Shown: positions 12,846 through 24,900 of the stretch, one piece after another
Position numbering within the stretch: position 1 is the stretch's first letter
Layout: each line of letters starts with the position of its first letter
Origin: Archilochus colubris
Lineage: Eukaryota > Chordata > Aves > Apodiformes > Trochilidae
DNA: 64,000 nt
Assembly (NCBI GenBank): GCA_023079485.1
Contig: CM041084.1
Location: 16,086,609-16,150,608, forward strand
Direction: 5' to 3'
The notes under the pieces: generated by a model
What the model was told of the DNA's origin: nothing
The model's input: only the letters and a program-made list of their open reading frames with translations
Database searches by the model: none
Translations under genes and position numbers: made by a program

Positions 12846-12992
12846 GGAGGTAATGCAACAGCTACTGTAATTGCACTGTGTTCGATGAGAGATTTCAATC
12901 TGGCTCAAGACACTTGTCAGATGGCCATCAGAGACCTCGAATGTCTTGAAGTGTTAATTAATTTACTTGAGACAGAAGAAATTAGATGTCAC
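12846..12992 (+). CDS. ODAD2: ODAD2 exon a (49 codons, phase 0-0)
   Basis: Acceptor ...TTATTTTAG ends at 12845 and donor GTAAGT starts at 12993. It encodes [17 protein letters not shown] at its start and [16 protein letters not shown] at its end, the first clearly recognisable armadillo helices. Human ODAD2 shares [13 protein letters not shown] and [10 protein letters not shown] here. Where human has the usual Gly-Gly before LEVL (DVGGLEVL), this copy reads DLECLEVL. The start phase is taken as 0 because that frame is open and continues correctly into the next exon. Confidence 0.93.
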
Positions 12993-15900
12993 GTAAGTAG
13001 CTTTGTTGAATAGAGGAATAAATATGCCTGTTGTGTTAGAATATTTTCTAAAGTTTTCAAAGTTATATTGTATAAAGAAAATAGATTTTTTTTGTTGTTA
13101 TTTCAGTATTTTCTCAATTTCAGGGGGTTTATAGAAAAACCCAAATTGCTTGATCTTCAGTCTCCTTCTTCTGGTTAAATTTAAAAGCTAAAGCATTTAA
13201 AATATTTTTGCTAGTGTACATTTAAATGATTTAAACTTGTATTATCTTTCATTTTTTAGATTGGATCATTAAGAATCTTGAAGGAAATAAGTCGAAATTC
13301 AGTGATCAGACATGCAATTTCAGATCTTGGGGGTTTACAGATCATGGTGAAAATACTGGACTCTCCAAGTCAAGATCTAAGATGTTTGGCAGCTGAAACA
13401 ATTGCTAATGTTGCTAAATTCAAAGAAGCACGAAAGACAGTAAGGCAGCATGGAGGAATCAAGAGACTGGTAAGCAGTAATTCAAATTTGTCTCCTTGTT
13501 GTATGCATATTTTGGTCCAAAAATAATGGGTCATATACATGTTTCTCATGGTAGTGTTTACCATCATTTGAAAGCATCTAACTTCCCTGTGGATAATTTA
13601 ATTTTTTTTTTTCTCTTTTAGGTTAGGCTGTTGGAATGTACTTCAGTGGGATCAACCAGTCCAACAACATACCAAGTAAAAGATACTGAAATGGCTCGCT
13701 GTGGGGCTTTGGCACTCTGGAGCTGCAGCAAAAGCACCAGAAATAAAGAAGCAATCCGTGCAGCTGGTGGCATTCCATTATTAGCTAGATGGCTCAGATG
13801 TTCTGATGTAGACATTTTAACCCCAGTAGCAGGGACACTACAAGAATGTGCCTCAGAGGTCAGTAAAAACACATAGCTAAATTATTTCTGATCATTAAAA
13901 CAATTGTCTGTCACTTAAACCAGGCCAGTTATTCCACCAGGAAGTACATGTTTGTATGAACAGTGTTTTTAAGAGGGCCATGACTTATATTGAAGTAAAG
14001 ACCACATATTTTTTAAATTAAAAAACTGGGAGTACTTCGTGAAAGAAAATACATAGAAATTAAATCCTTAATGAATTTAATTTTTTTTCTGTATTTTTTA
14101 ATCATACTTGATAAATATGGCAAGTTAAGATGTTATATTCTGGTTACTCAGTGCATTTAAATTCTACAAAGCTATCCTTCAGGTGTGGCAAAGATCCAGA
14201 GCAGTGCAGGGCAGTGTGTTCTAAGATGTCCTTGTGAATTGTCCGTCTGCTCAATTACAAAAAAAGAAGAAAGGAAAATGCATGACTTTTCTACAGACTT
14301 CCTTGGCAGGTTTCACAGCTTTGAGTATATTCACTCTAAGAATTTGAATACAAGGGGGTTTTTTTGCCATTACTGTAGAGAAACAAGATAAACCAGGTGC
14401 CTCGAGTTGCCAAAGAGTGGGTGTGAGTCCACCTGTGCCTGATTAGGACAGGCCCCTATTGGGCATGAGCAAGACCAGGGGGCCAATAAAGGCGGGACCC
14501 ACACCCACAGAGAGAGCTCACTCTGGTGTGAGGCAATGGAGAGAGCAAGAGAGGCTCATCCTGCTACACGTTACCATATATAAGATGAGTGGTTATTTCT
14601 CCATTTGTGGAATAATATTTGAAATTAATAACTCAAGGTACATTCCATTAATTAATTAAATCAATCATGGTGGATTGCACTTAAGTTTGAAAATATACAT
14701 AAGTTCTGTTGGTCATTTTGAGACATGGAAGACATGATTTTTCAAAGGATTTCCCATTATAAAGCACTTTGTATTTTCAAAATTAGCTTCTTGTACTACA
14801 CAAGTTCATGCATGCTCCATGAGACAGCAGACTGGCAGATTTTAGCTTCAGTAAGTCTGTAAGAAGGTGAAATTTTTGAGGGTTTCTTATCTGGCCAAAT
14901 TTGGAAATAACTAAGTGCATCTCTTAGACAGATGTTTCCCTTCTCTTAAATACTGGTCCCTGGTTACAATTCCTGTGGGTTAAAATTTGGAAGAAAAGAT
15001 CACCAAAAAAATGTTAATTCTAAGAACATGTTTTTCTGACTATGTTCTAGGAATAGATCTGTTGTTTTGGTTGCTGGTTCTTGATGAACTGAGTGGGTAC
15101 TTCTTGAGCTCATTCTGAAAAATCTTTTTTTTTCCTGTCTCTGAGCAAGGAATCTGTAAACCATTTAGAATATTCTTAATTCTGTTTAAGTCAGGTAGCT
15201 ACAAAATAGGCATTGCAGCATCTAGTTGTACAGGAGATTTGAAGAGCACTGCAATTTATGAATTTGATTAACTTTGGGAACATCAAGAGTATTTTCAAGG
15301 CAATGCAATAAAGTACAAGGCTTTTCAATATCAAAGCCTAGAATTATAGCACTGTGTTATTATTTTGACTACTGTTACTGTTATATAGGATTGAAAATAT
15401 GCAGTTTCTCTTTTTAGCCAAGTTACAGACTTGCAATAAGGATGGAAGGAATGATTCAATACCTTGTGAAAAATCTGAGTAGTGAATCTGAGGAGCTACA
15501 GATGCATTGTGCAAATGCCATATTTAAGGTAATTGTATTATTATAATCTGTAGGTCAGAACCAGCATTAGCCCTTTGTTTTCATGTGATTTTCTGTTTTA
15601 ATATTTTTTAGTTCCACTATTTCTCTGACATGTAAGAAGTTATACAAGCATTGATGGATAATTCTTTCAAGAGTATTTCAGCTGCATATTTAATATTATA
15701 ATTAAGTTCCTAATTGTTCTTCTTGTGTGCAAGCCCTAAATTTCACAGTTAACCAGTGAAGTGAGACTTAACTGTGCAAGAGCTGTTTTTATTTTTGTGT
15801 TTGACCACAAGGTGAACAATGTGACAGTGTAAGGGATGCTGCATATACAGCAGGGGTTTAATGTCAAACTCCCTTATTGAATTCTTAAAATTTTCACATA

Positions 15901-18900
15901 CTTTAATAAAATACTTATGTTTTCTTCTCTATTAGATTTTACAAGTTGCTGCATAATACACTTAGCTTTTGAAGACATAAATTTAAACATCTTACATAAT
16001 ATAAATATTTAATTTTTATCCCTGTAGTGTGGAGAAGATAAAGAAACACGTGACCTGGTTAGACAACATGGAGGTCTGCAGCCCCTATCTGCTCTGCTTA
16101 GTAACTCTGAAAACAAAGAACTTTTAGCTGCTGTGACAGGAGCAATCTGGAAGTGTGCAATCAGTGGAGAAAATGTGTCAAAGTAACAATTCAATTTTAT
16201 AAACATTTATTACATTATTGTATTTTGATTTTAGGAGCCTCTGTTATCAAAATTGTTATGTTTTGATTCTTCAAACTATAATTTATAATCAGTTGGGCTT
16301 TCAACTTAGGTTTTATAGAACTTTAAAAAAATTGCCACAGAACCTTATCAGGGTACACTGTAAACAATGTTAACTTCCTAGAATCTTATGAGTCAATGAG
16401 AACATTTAGTGTCTTTAAAGAATAGTTCAGATGTGGGACACTGAGTCAGGATGTGTACTAGCACATGCTAAATGTTTGACACATGGACATAACTAATATC
16501 CCCACTCTGTAGCTTACAAACTAGAATTACTGCTGCATCATTGAGAGAGTAATTAGCCCATTTAGCTTTAATATTTTACATCAAGAGAGACAAAAACAAA
16601 TTAAATTATTCTAGGGTAGGTATCTAACACACATTAGATTCACTTACTTTAAAAATATATTGGAATCTATGATAATGAGCCTAGATACCTCACCCTTGAC
16701 TACAGAAGGGGCTCAAAAAAGTACCTGCTAAGTGAGTGGAATTACCTGATGAGGGTCCTACCACAGGTCCTACAACCTCTCAGTGTCAGGGTCCTGTGTG
16801 AGTATCTGGGAATGTGACAGCAGGAGTTATGACCATCCACCTTTCCTGGAACAACACAATGATTGAGAATACTCATCTCCCTCATCTGAAATTCATTTAT
16901 CAGATTTATGTACCTTACCTCAAAAACCCCTGATCCACCGGAGTGCTAGTTTTCCTCCTGAAGTTATGCTTCTCTGTAACAGAGGAATGGAAGATTCATA
17001 GTCTGGTAGGCGTATAGAGGTAAACTCCTGCTGCAGCCCTAGTGTACTTAGCTGGACAAGCAGATATAATAAATAACTGCTAGATAAAATTTAGAAAGAA
17101 TTTTAGTAATAAGAATTTACGGTCTGGGTTTTTACTGTCCTCAATGAGTTCCCAAACTGTTGGTATACAGAGCCATGGTCTTTACATACTCCATTGCTAT
17201 TATACTGCTTTTTGCATTCTCGATTGCTCAGTAACCTGGCTTTTCAGGAGGGTGTATCTTTTTCTCTGAGCTTTGGGTACCTATACAGAGGCACTCTGCT
17301 TCTGGATCAGTGACTGATAAGTTGGACTGAATGGCTCTATCCTAGTAAACTAAACAAGGCCTAACCTGTCAGGTTTCTGGCACTGTTATGATTGTCCATA
17401 CTATTTGAGGTGCTAGCACAGTGCCCTACAAGCCTAGTCTGGACCAACAAGCACTCTCCCAGACAATGCCCAGACATTCCTCAAGAACAGTGCAGGCAAC
17501 AGATTGTTTCCATTAGGCAGAATGGGTGAGGCCACCCTGCATTGCGATGAGAGATTTTAGCCATATGGATACTATGTTGTGCTTTTTTCCCTCAGGACTA
17601 GAGATGGAGCTCTCAAGGGATTTATTTATTAGTGTAGCTGTCACCAGTAATTCTGTCCAAATGCAAACATTTTTCTGGGCTACTCAGGTGTCTTTGGCAA
17701 GTGCTTGGCACCCTGTGAAGGTTACTTGCCAAGCACAGCCCCAGGCTTGATCTGAATTCAGGTTTTATGTAGTGCTGAGTCTGAATTGGTAAACCCTATC
17801 CAAACTCAAGGTGGGGACGCACTACAGAAGAGGGAGGGAGGGTAATACCAAAACACCTAAGTAGTTCTGGAGGGATGAGCTTGAGTCTGGCATGAAGCTA
17901 GCACTAAAACTCTGCTGGTGCCTGTAGTGCTACTTAGCTGTCTTCAGACTACTCCAGTGTTTCCTGTACCTGAAGAAGGTGTTGTGCTGACTCAGCAACG
18001 AGCTGATACAGGTGCCTGTGCCTAACTGGCTCAGATTCCAGTTTGTTGCAGGGAGCAACAATACTGCTTCTGGACCCAAGATGGCCTGAGCCAGCAGCTC
18101 TGTCAGAGGGGGGCCCACCCATTGCAGAGCCAGCTCATAATGTTCCATCTGTGAAGCAGCTGATATGCAACACAGATATAGTAGCTAGTAAAAATCAAGA
18201 AGGTTTTTATTTAAAAAAAAAAAAAAAAGTTTGCTTGCTTTATTGCTCTTTTTTCATGCTGTAGCTGTTTTTCTGAAGAAAAAAAGTATAGGGATACTTC
18301 CAAATTATAGTGAACAAAGAGAGGAAGATTATTCTTCAGGCAAAGGCTTGGATGAGGAAAAATAGAAGTTCCTTATTTCTGTTACTTTATTTGTGATACT
18401 GATAAAAGAGCTTGGAAAGATTAACTTTTATTGAAACAGTTGTAGTTCTGCCATAAACATTTCAAAAATACTAATATTTTTGTATGAAAAAAACTACATG
18501 TATATAGTATGTCTAGCTCAAGTAGGCACTTCAGAAGCTTGGAGGCATGGGGGAGGCTCAAATGAGAACTCTGCTCTCAGAGAAATCTTCTCATTAGGGG
18601 AGGAACTACCTGAATTCACACAAAGGTATAAATCAATGCATAATTATTAGATAATATACAGGTTAGATATAGATTGCTATGCCAAGTAGAATTGTCAAGA
18701 TGTATCACAGAAAAAATATAAAAGGAAGATACAGTATTTGTTATGTGTTAAGAACCTCTTAATTGTAGTGTAACAAGGCAACCAGGTGCCCCTAATTGCC
18801 AGGGAGTGGGCATGAGCTTGTGTTAAGCCCACCTGTGCCTAATTAGGGCAGGCCCTCACTGCGCATGAGCAGGACCAGGGGGCCAATAAAAGGCTAATTA

Positions 18901-21900
18901 GGCACAGGTGGGCTTAACACAAGCTCATGCCCACTCCCTGGCAATTAGGGGCACCTGGTTGCCTTGTTACACTACACTTAATGAACTTAAATTATGGCCC
19001 CAGTCCTGTTCTAAAAGATAAACTTCCAAGGTTTAGCATGCATCTCTTTGAAGGCTAGGATAGGTTAGGATAGGATAGGACCGGACCGGACCTACAGGAT
19101 CATTAAAAAACATATTTTTGTTTTTCAGCACTAAAAGTGCTGTGAAGAATGAGGAAAGTATTAATATATCAGTCAATTCAAATTAATGTCAACTTCTTTT
19201 TAGCAAAATGTAATCTCTCATAGTACAATAGAAGTGTACTAGAGCTATAGCTCATACCTTAGGAAAATACAAATATTGGACCTGAACTAAGTGTAGAACT
19301 GGTCTGGGCAAATTCTCTAAGGGTTAACAGTGAAAAGTAAGTGTGCTCCTTTGGTCCTGAGAGGTGGTGGAGGGTCTGATGCACTACTGCTCTAACTGTT
19401 GTTAATATGTCAGGAAAATGTACTGGAAGTTAGGATGTCATGGTACTTGCCAGTCTTCCAGTATGTTTTCAACTATGTATAAATGTGACATCCACATGTC
19501 AAGGTTTAAAAAAACCCTCAGACTGCTCTGTGTATTCCTAGATAGCTAAACTAGAGATACCTGTTTTAAAAGGTAGAGAAATTATGCTGTGTTTCACACT
19601 GTCAAGAACTGATTGAAATGGTTTACCTGTAGTGTAGTTTCTTCAACAAGATAATTTACATACAGAAATGAAAGATTATACTTCAATTAAAATGTTACTT
19701 TGATGATAAGATTAAACTTAAAACAGTAAGACACTGAAAATAACAACATTGGGTTTATTGCTGTCTTTTAGATTTCAGGAATACAAAGCTGTAGAAACTT
19801 TGGTAGAACTGCTTCCAGATCAGCCTGAAGAAATCCTTGTAAATATTGTTGGAGCACTGGGAGAATGTTGCCAAGAGACAGCAAATCGATCTGTTATCCG
19901 TAGATGTGGTGGAATACCACCTCTTGTGAAGTTACTTTCTGGGACTAACCAGGCACTGCTTGTGAATGTCACCAAAACAGTGGGAGCTTGTGCAACGGAA
20001 CCTGAAAGTATGATGTAAGCTATTCACATTCATAACATTTTAAATATTGAAAAAAATGTAATTTTAGTAATTCTCAAACAAATATAGTAAATTCTAATCT
20101 GGTTTAAGAAGATATTTTTCTTTTTTGTTTTCCACAGAGCTGTGTGAGTTATTTACATCCCATTGCAAAATGTGCATTTATATAAAAAAGTTGTTAAGGG
20201 AATATATAGAAAAACTGTGTTTTGGGGAACATCACATAAACCTTTAGTAAACTGATTTTTAATGAAATTAAAATTCAGAGTTACAGAGCACAATTTTAAA
20301 AGGCTGTATGATGAGTGCCTGTTTTGCCTTCTCCTTTTTACATCGGTTCTCAAAACAGGAGTGTCATCAATTAGAGAAAGTAATTATAAAAAGAAATGTG
20401 CACATTTTTTTAAAGTAGGTTATTTTTTCTTTTTTATCTTCCTTGATCTCCTTCATCTTTTCATGTATGAACTCAGACTTCTTCTGGACCCTTTTCTCCT
20501 TAGGAAAACAAAATAAACCCTCAAAACTACACTTTTTTATTCAGAGAGTTGCTGCTATGTGATATAGATTTGTATAATTTACAAAGCTCCTTGAGTTTTT
20601 TATGATGAAGTGTTCCAGTTAAATGTTGAGGTCAGTATTTACTGTGCTCACTGTTCCCTTACAGGGATGTTTACTTCGAGATTCTCAGAATATTTTCCTC
20701 CTTATACATGAGGCAGGTCAGAAAGAGAGTTTTATTAAGCTCCTCCTGTTCTGATTTGCATAATTCACTTGATATTCATATAGCAGTGCAGGGAATTCTT
20801 TTTCTGAATAGGGCTTTTGTTTTCATGCTTTGGCTGTCACCCAGTGGCAAAAGGCTAGATGGTACACAACTGTAAACATGGCTTGTATGAACAGTTAGCC
20901 ACATAACATAAAAGTATAAATAAATGAAATCACTTTCACAACATATCTCTCTAAAAATGAGTCTGTAGAGTAATGTAATAACAGAATTAAAATTGTAAAT
21001 CACCAGAGAGATTTAAATTCCAACAAATATAAACTGATATTTATAAAGCCTCAGACATAGTCCAGTGCTCAGGACTGTCACTGTAGTATCCCGTAGGGCT
21101 AGCTTCATATTGGAGTGTAGTCAGTGTAAACATGAAAAATAACACCAATTTCTGCTAAAAATTGTGATTCAACAAAATGCATCTTGTTTTTAATAAGGAG
21201 AGAGAGCAGGCTGTTTGGGACTGAATTTTATAATTTCTAAGGCTGGACAAATGAATCAAATGTCGAATTTGGTTCATATGAAAAAATTCTCTATTGGAAG
21301 TTCTGAACTTTTAAAATGGTTGGTTGGCTGGTTTTTTTTTTAGTATTTTAAAACATTAGCAAGTAAGCAATGTCTTTGATCAAGAGCAAAATATACTTTT
21401 TACACCATAAGAAAACATTAGACAGGAGTTATGATTATTTGCAAGACTGTGACATGTAGGTGGTGTATTGCGCTAGTTAGACTTGCAGTAGAGGAGATAA
21501 TGCTGCTGAGAGGAGATAATGCTGCTGTCCTTTCCTAACTATGACTCATCCAACTGTGGGTAAGTTTGTTGCCAATCCAGCAAAATATTATAAAAGATTC
21601 TTAGTTAAAACATTGACCCCAGTGCAACTAGTCAGATGCTTATATGATTTACTTGGTTTAGTACTTTGTCTCTCATAGGTTTTAGAGCACCTATTTCCCC
21701 ATGCCCCCAAATAAAGAGATATCCATTCCTCTCCTATCTGCACACCTCCCCCCCCAAAAAAAAAGCAACATCCATTCCTCTTCCATCTTCTTATCTCAGA
21801 CCAGTACAGCAGGAATTGGAATGGTCTGTCCTCATCTGAACCATTGTCTTTTTTCTTGGGAGAGTAAGTCACCAAAGACATGAAGGATACATAGTCTATA

Positions 21901-24900
21901 GCACCTCTTTGTTCCATTTACAAAATTTGGGACTGAAACAATAAGAAACTTTGTTAGAAACTTCTGTGGAGTTCATTCTTTTTCAGTAAACATTTTGGAG
22001 GTTCTTAACCAAAAAGACATATATTAGCAAGGAAGTGAAGATGTGCCAGGTTTGTCTTCATGGAAGAAGCAAAGCAAACCCACTTGTACCCTGTGACAAG
22101 AACATCCTTTTGCAAGTTTTACTTTGCTGTTTCTGGGCTACCTGGTTCATCACGTGTTCCATGGAGAAAGTCTGCACTGAGAGTGAGGCTAGTAGATAAG
22201 CATAGGTGAACCTGCTGCTTCTACACGACTTATAAATTTTCTCTCTGCCATGTTTCCCAGTTGACACTTTAGCTTCTGCAGCTACTGAGTATAAGGTATC
22301 ATAGTCTTACTTTTCTGCTGCAAGATTAAGGCAACTTCAAGCAGTTTGGTGATTCTTATTGATTCTGTTGAGCTCTGTAAAACAAAGAACAGCAACCAGC
22401 TTCTATCATAACAAAGGATAAGTTTGCTTATCTTAAAAAAGCATAACTATAATTGAATCTTTACTATTATGTGGACAGTGTGAAGATGTTCTCCATATTC
22501 AGTCTTCTTCATGGCCAGTGACAGAGTTGCTGCTGAACATGTTTTGTGTCCATTTGGCTTTTTGAGAACATTTAATAGGTTGATCTTTTTCACCTACTAA
22601 AAACAGAGAACTAAAGCATATTCTTTCACTTTTCATTTGCCCTTTTCATTTGAAAACCCATAGACTTCATCTCTAGCATTCAAAGCTGAGGATATAGAAT
22701 CTTGTAAATTAAAATATAAAACTATTTTAGCAAAACAGATGGAGTTTGAGTCATTGGTATATAATACTATTTATCAAAGTAGTCCACAGCAACTAGTGAA
22801 AGTTTTGAGAAACATGCTAAATTATGGTTGCAGAAAAGACAAGATTTCATTCTGCCAGAATTAAACCCTGTAATCTTAACAGTGAGCACAATACAGAGTC
22901 AGTACAACTTTGTTTATTTACATTTGTATTTGTGGTCTAAATTGGCAGGCAATTAAACTAGAGTTCTCAAAAATTCTGGCAAATGAGACTATAGCAGAAA
23001 AAAGATGATAGATATGACAAACAGATGTCTTTGTGTGTATGCATGTGTGTTTAAGCAATATTCAAATTTCTAAAGTAAATGTTCAAGATTAAGTTTGAAT
23101 TTGAAAGTGAAGTAATATTTCAGATTAGCAGCTTGGCTAGCTTCAGATTAATACACCAAAGTAAATTTGTAGAGTTGTAAACCATGTCTTACACAGACAT
23201 TTCATGATATTATGTCATGATATTAAGTTTCTTAAATGAAACAATGGGAGAACTCTTTGTTAATCAAATGTTAACTATAAACAGCAAACAATAGTAAATT
23301 AAAAAACCAATTGTCTTGTTAAATTATCTTCACTGGTCAAATAGCAAACACTAATTCACTGTAACCTGAGATTTCCCGGAGGCTTTCCTAGACACTCCAG
23401 TAATCTCTGAATGGGTTGAATTGCATTATATTTAGTATTTAAAATATTTAATATATAAAAATATTTTCCTGTTAGACATATTCTAGATACACAATATGTC
23501 AGCTGTTCTGTGTGAAAACCAGGAGGGTGCTTTGCTCATACACCTTGCAGCTGTCTTTTTGCAGGACTGATATCAGCTACATACCCCTTCATCTCTGCTC
23601 TAATCATGTCTGGCCAGCACAGCACTGCATGTCAGGAATGCCTCTTCACTCTACCTATTTCTCACTGCCAATACAACTACTTTTTTGGGATTTTGAGAAG
23701 CAGAGTTAATTTACACATTTTTCAAAATTGTCAGATCAGAGATCAAGTAAGTAATGGCAAGGTACAGAGCTTTGGCTCAGAATCTTGGTTGAGGTCTATT
23801 GTGAGATGCCTCTGCTATGGTAAGGTGCAGAGAAACAATAGTTCAGGATATCAGAATATTCTTAACTCTCCATATTTATATATTGCTATGTACTTACAGT
23901 GGGGCACTAGGTGGCAATTACTTATAATGAAATTACATTTCTACTTTGGGTGACTTTCATGCCTGTTAAGATTTTGACTATTAATAGTGTTCATTACATT
24001 AGACACATTGGATACATGTAGTTCAGCTAGTCTATAAAGTAGTTAGATACTTGAACATTCAGATATTTGATAGTAAGATTTTTATATCAACTATCATATT
24101 ATTTCAGCTTTTATGAGATTGTTTTCAGCTTTGAAAGGAATTGTTCTGCATCTTTACTAAAAGAACTGTCCTTTAACAGTCCCAGGACGGGTTGTTTAAT
24201 ACAGGTTTAACTGTAGTTTAATTTTATGATCACAATGCCAACAAATTATTATAGAATAAATCATTTAAGTGACTGCAACCACAGAGTGACTAATGTACTA
24301 GCTATGGATGAATACAATATTGAATGCCAACCAAAGTAAATTTTAAGGTATGTTTGCTTGTATTTATTCTGGTAAGTAGCTTTATTACAGCATCCTGCTT
24401 ATAATGTTAGAATAAACTTTGTGAAAAAAATTTAATACAAAAACTACATGCAAAAGCAATACTATTTAGGGTAATGTCACCAGAGCTGAAATTTTCAAGA
24501 TTACAGGTTAATTTTCCCATCTATTTCTTCGTTTATTTGTAAAGAAACCTAAATATTTGTTTCTGTTCACTTTAAAAAGACATTTTCACAATGAAGGAAA
24601 GTAATACCTAACCACTTTTATAGAGGAAACATTTTTCAGGGCCATTTATTTTAGCCTTCTTTTTGCTTTTACAGCAGATATGCTCATTTAACACCCACTT
24701 TCTTCATCTGCTACATTTCACAGTTATACCATGGAATGATAAATCCTGGAACTGAGAAAGGGTTACCCACTTGTTTAACAATGCTTTCTTTAGTTAGCAA
24801 ACACTGTGTTCTCCACAAGAGGAATATAAAAGGGTTTGTACTTGTATGGTAATTACACAGTAAAATTTCTTACAGTATGAGAATTTAAGAGCATCACGCT

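Larger units (their letters stand above)
16183..19771 (+). other. ODAD2: ODAD2 intron e-f
   Basis: 3589 bp, GT...AG. It holds a less AT-rich block (about 16690-18150) of unknown origin, a run of 16 As (18213-18228), the palindromic LTR at 18764-18976 and a pentamer repeat at 19055-19092. The open frames at 17526-17750 and 18043-18264 fall in the GC-richer block and have no recognisable protein match. Confidence 0.9.
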
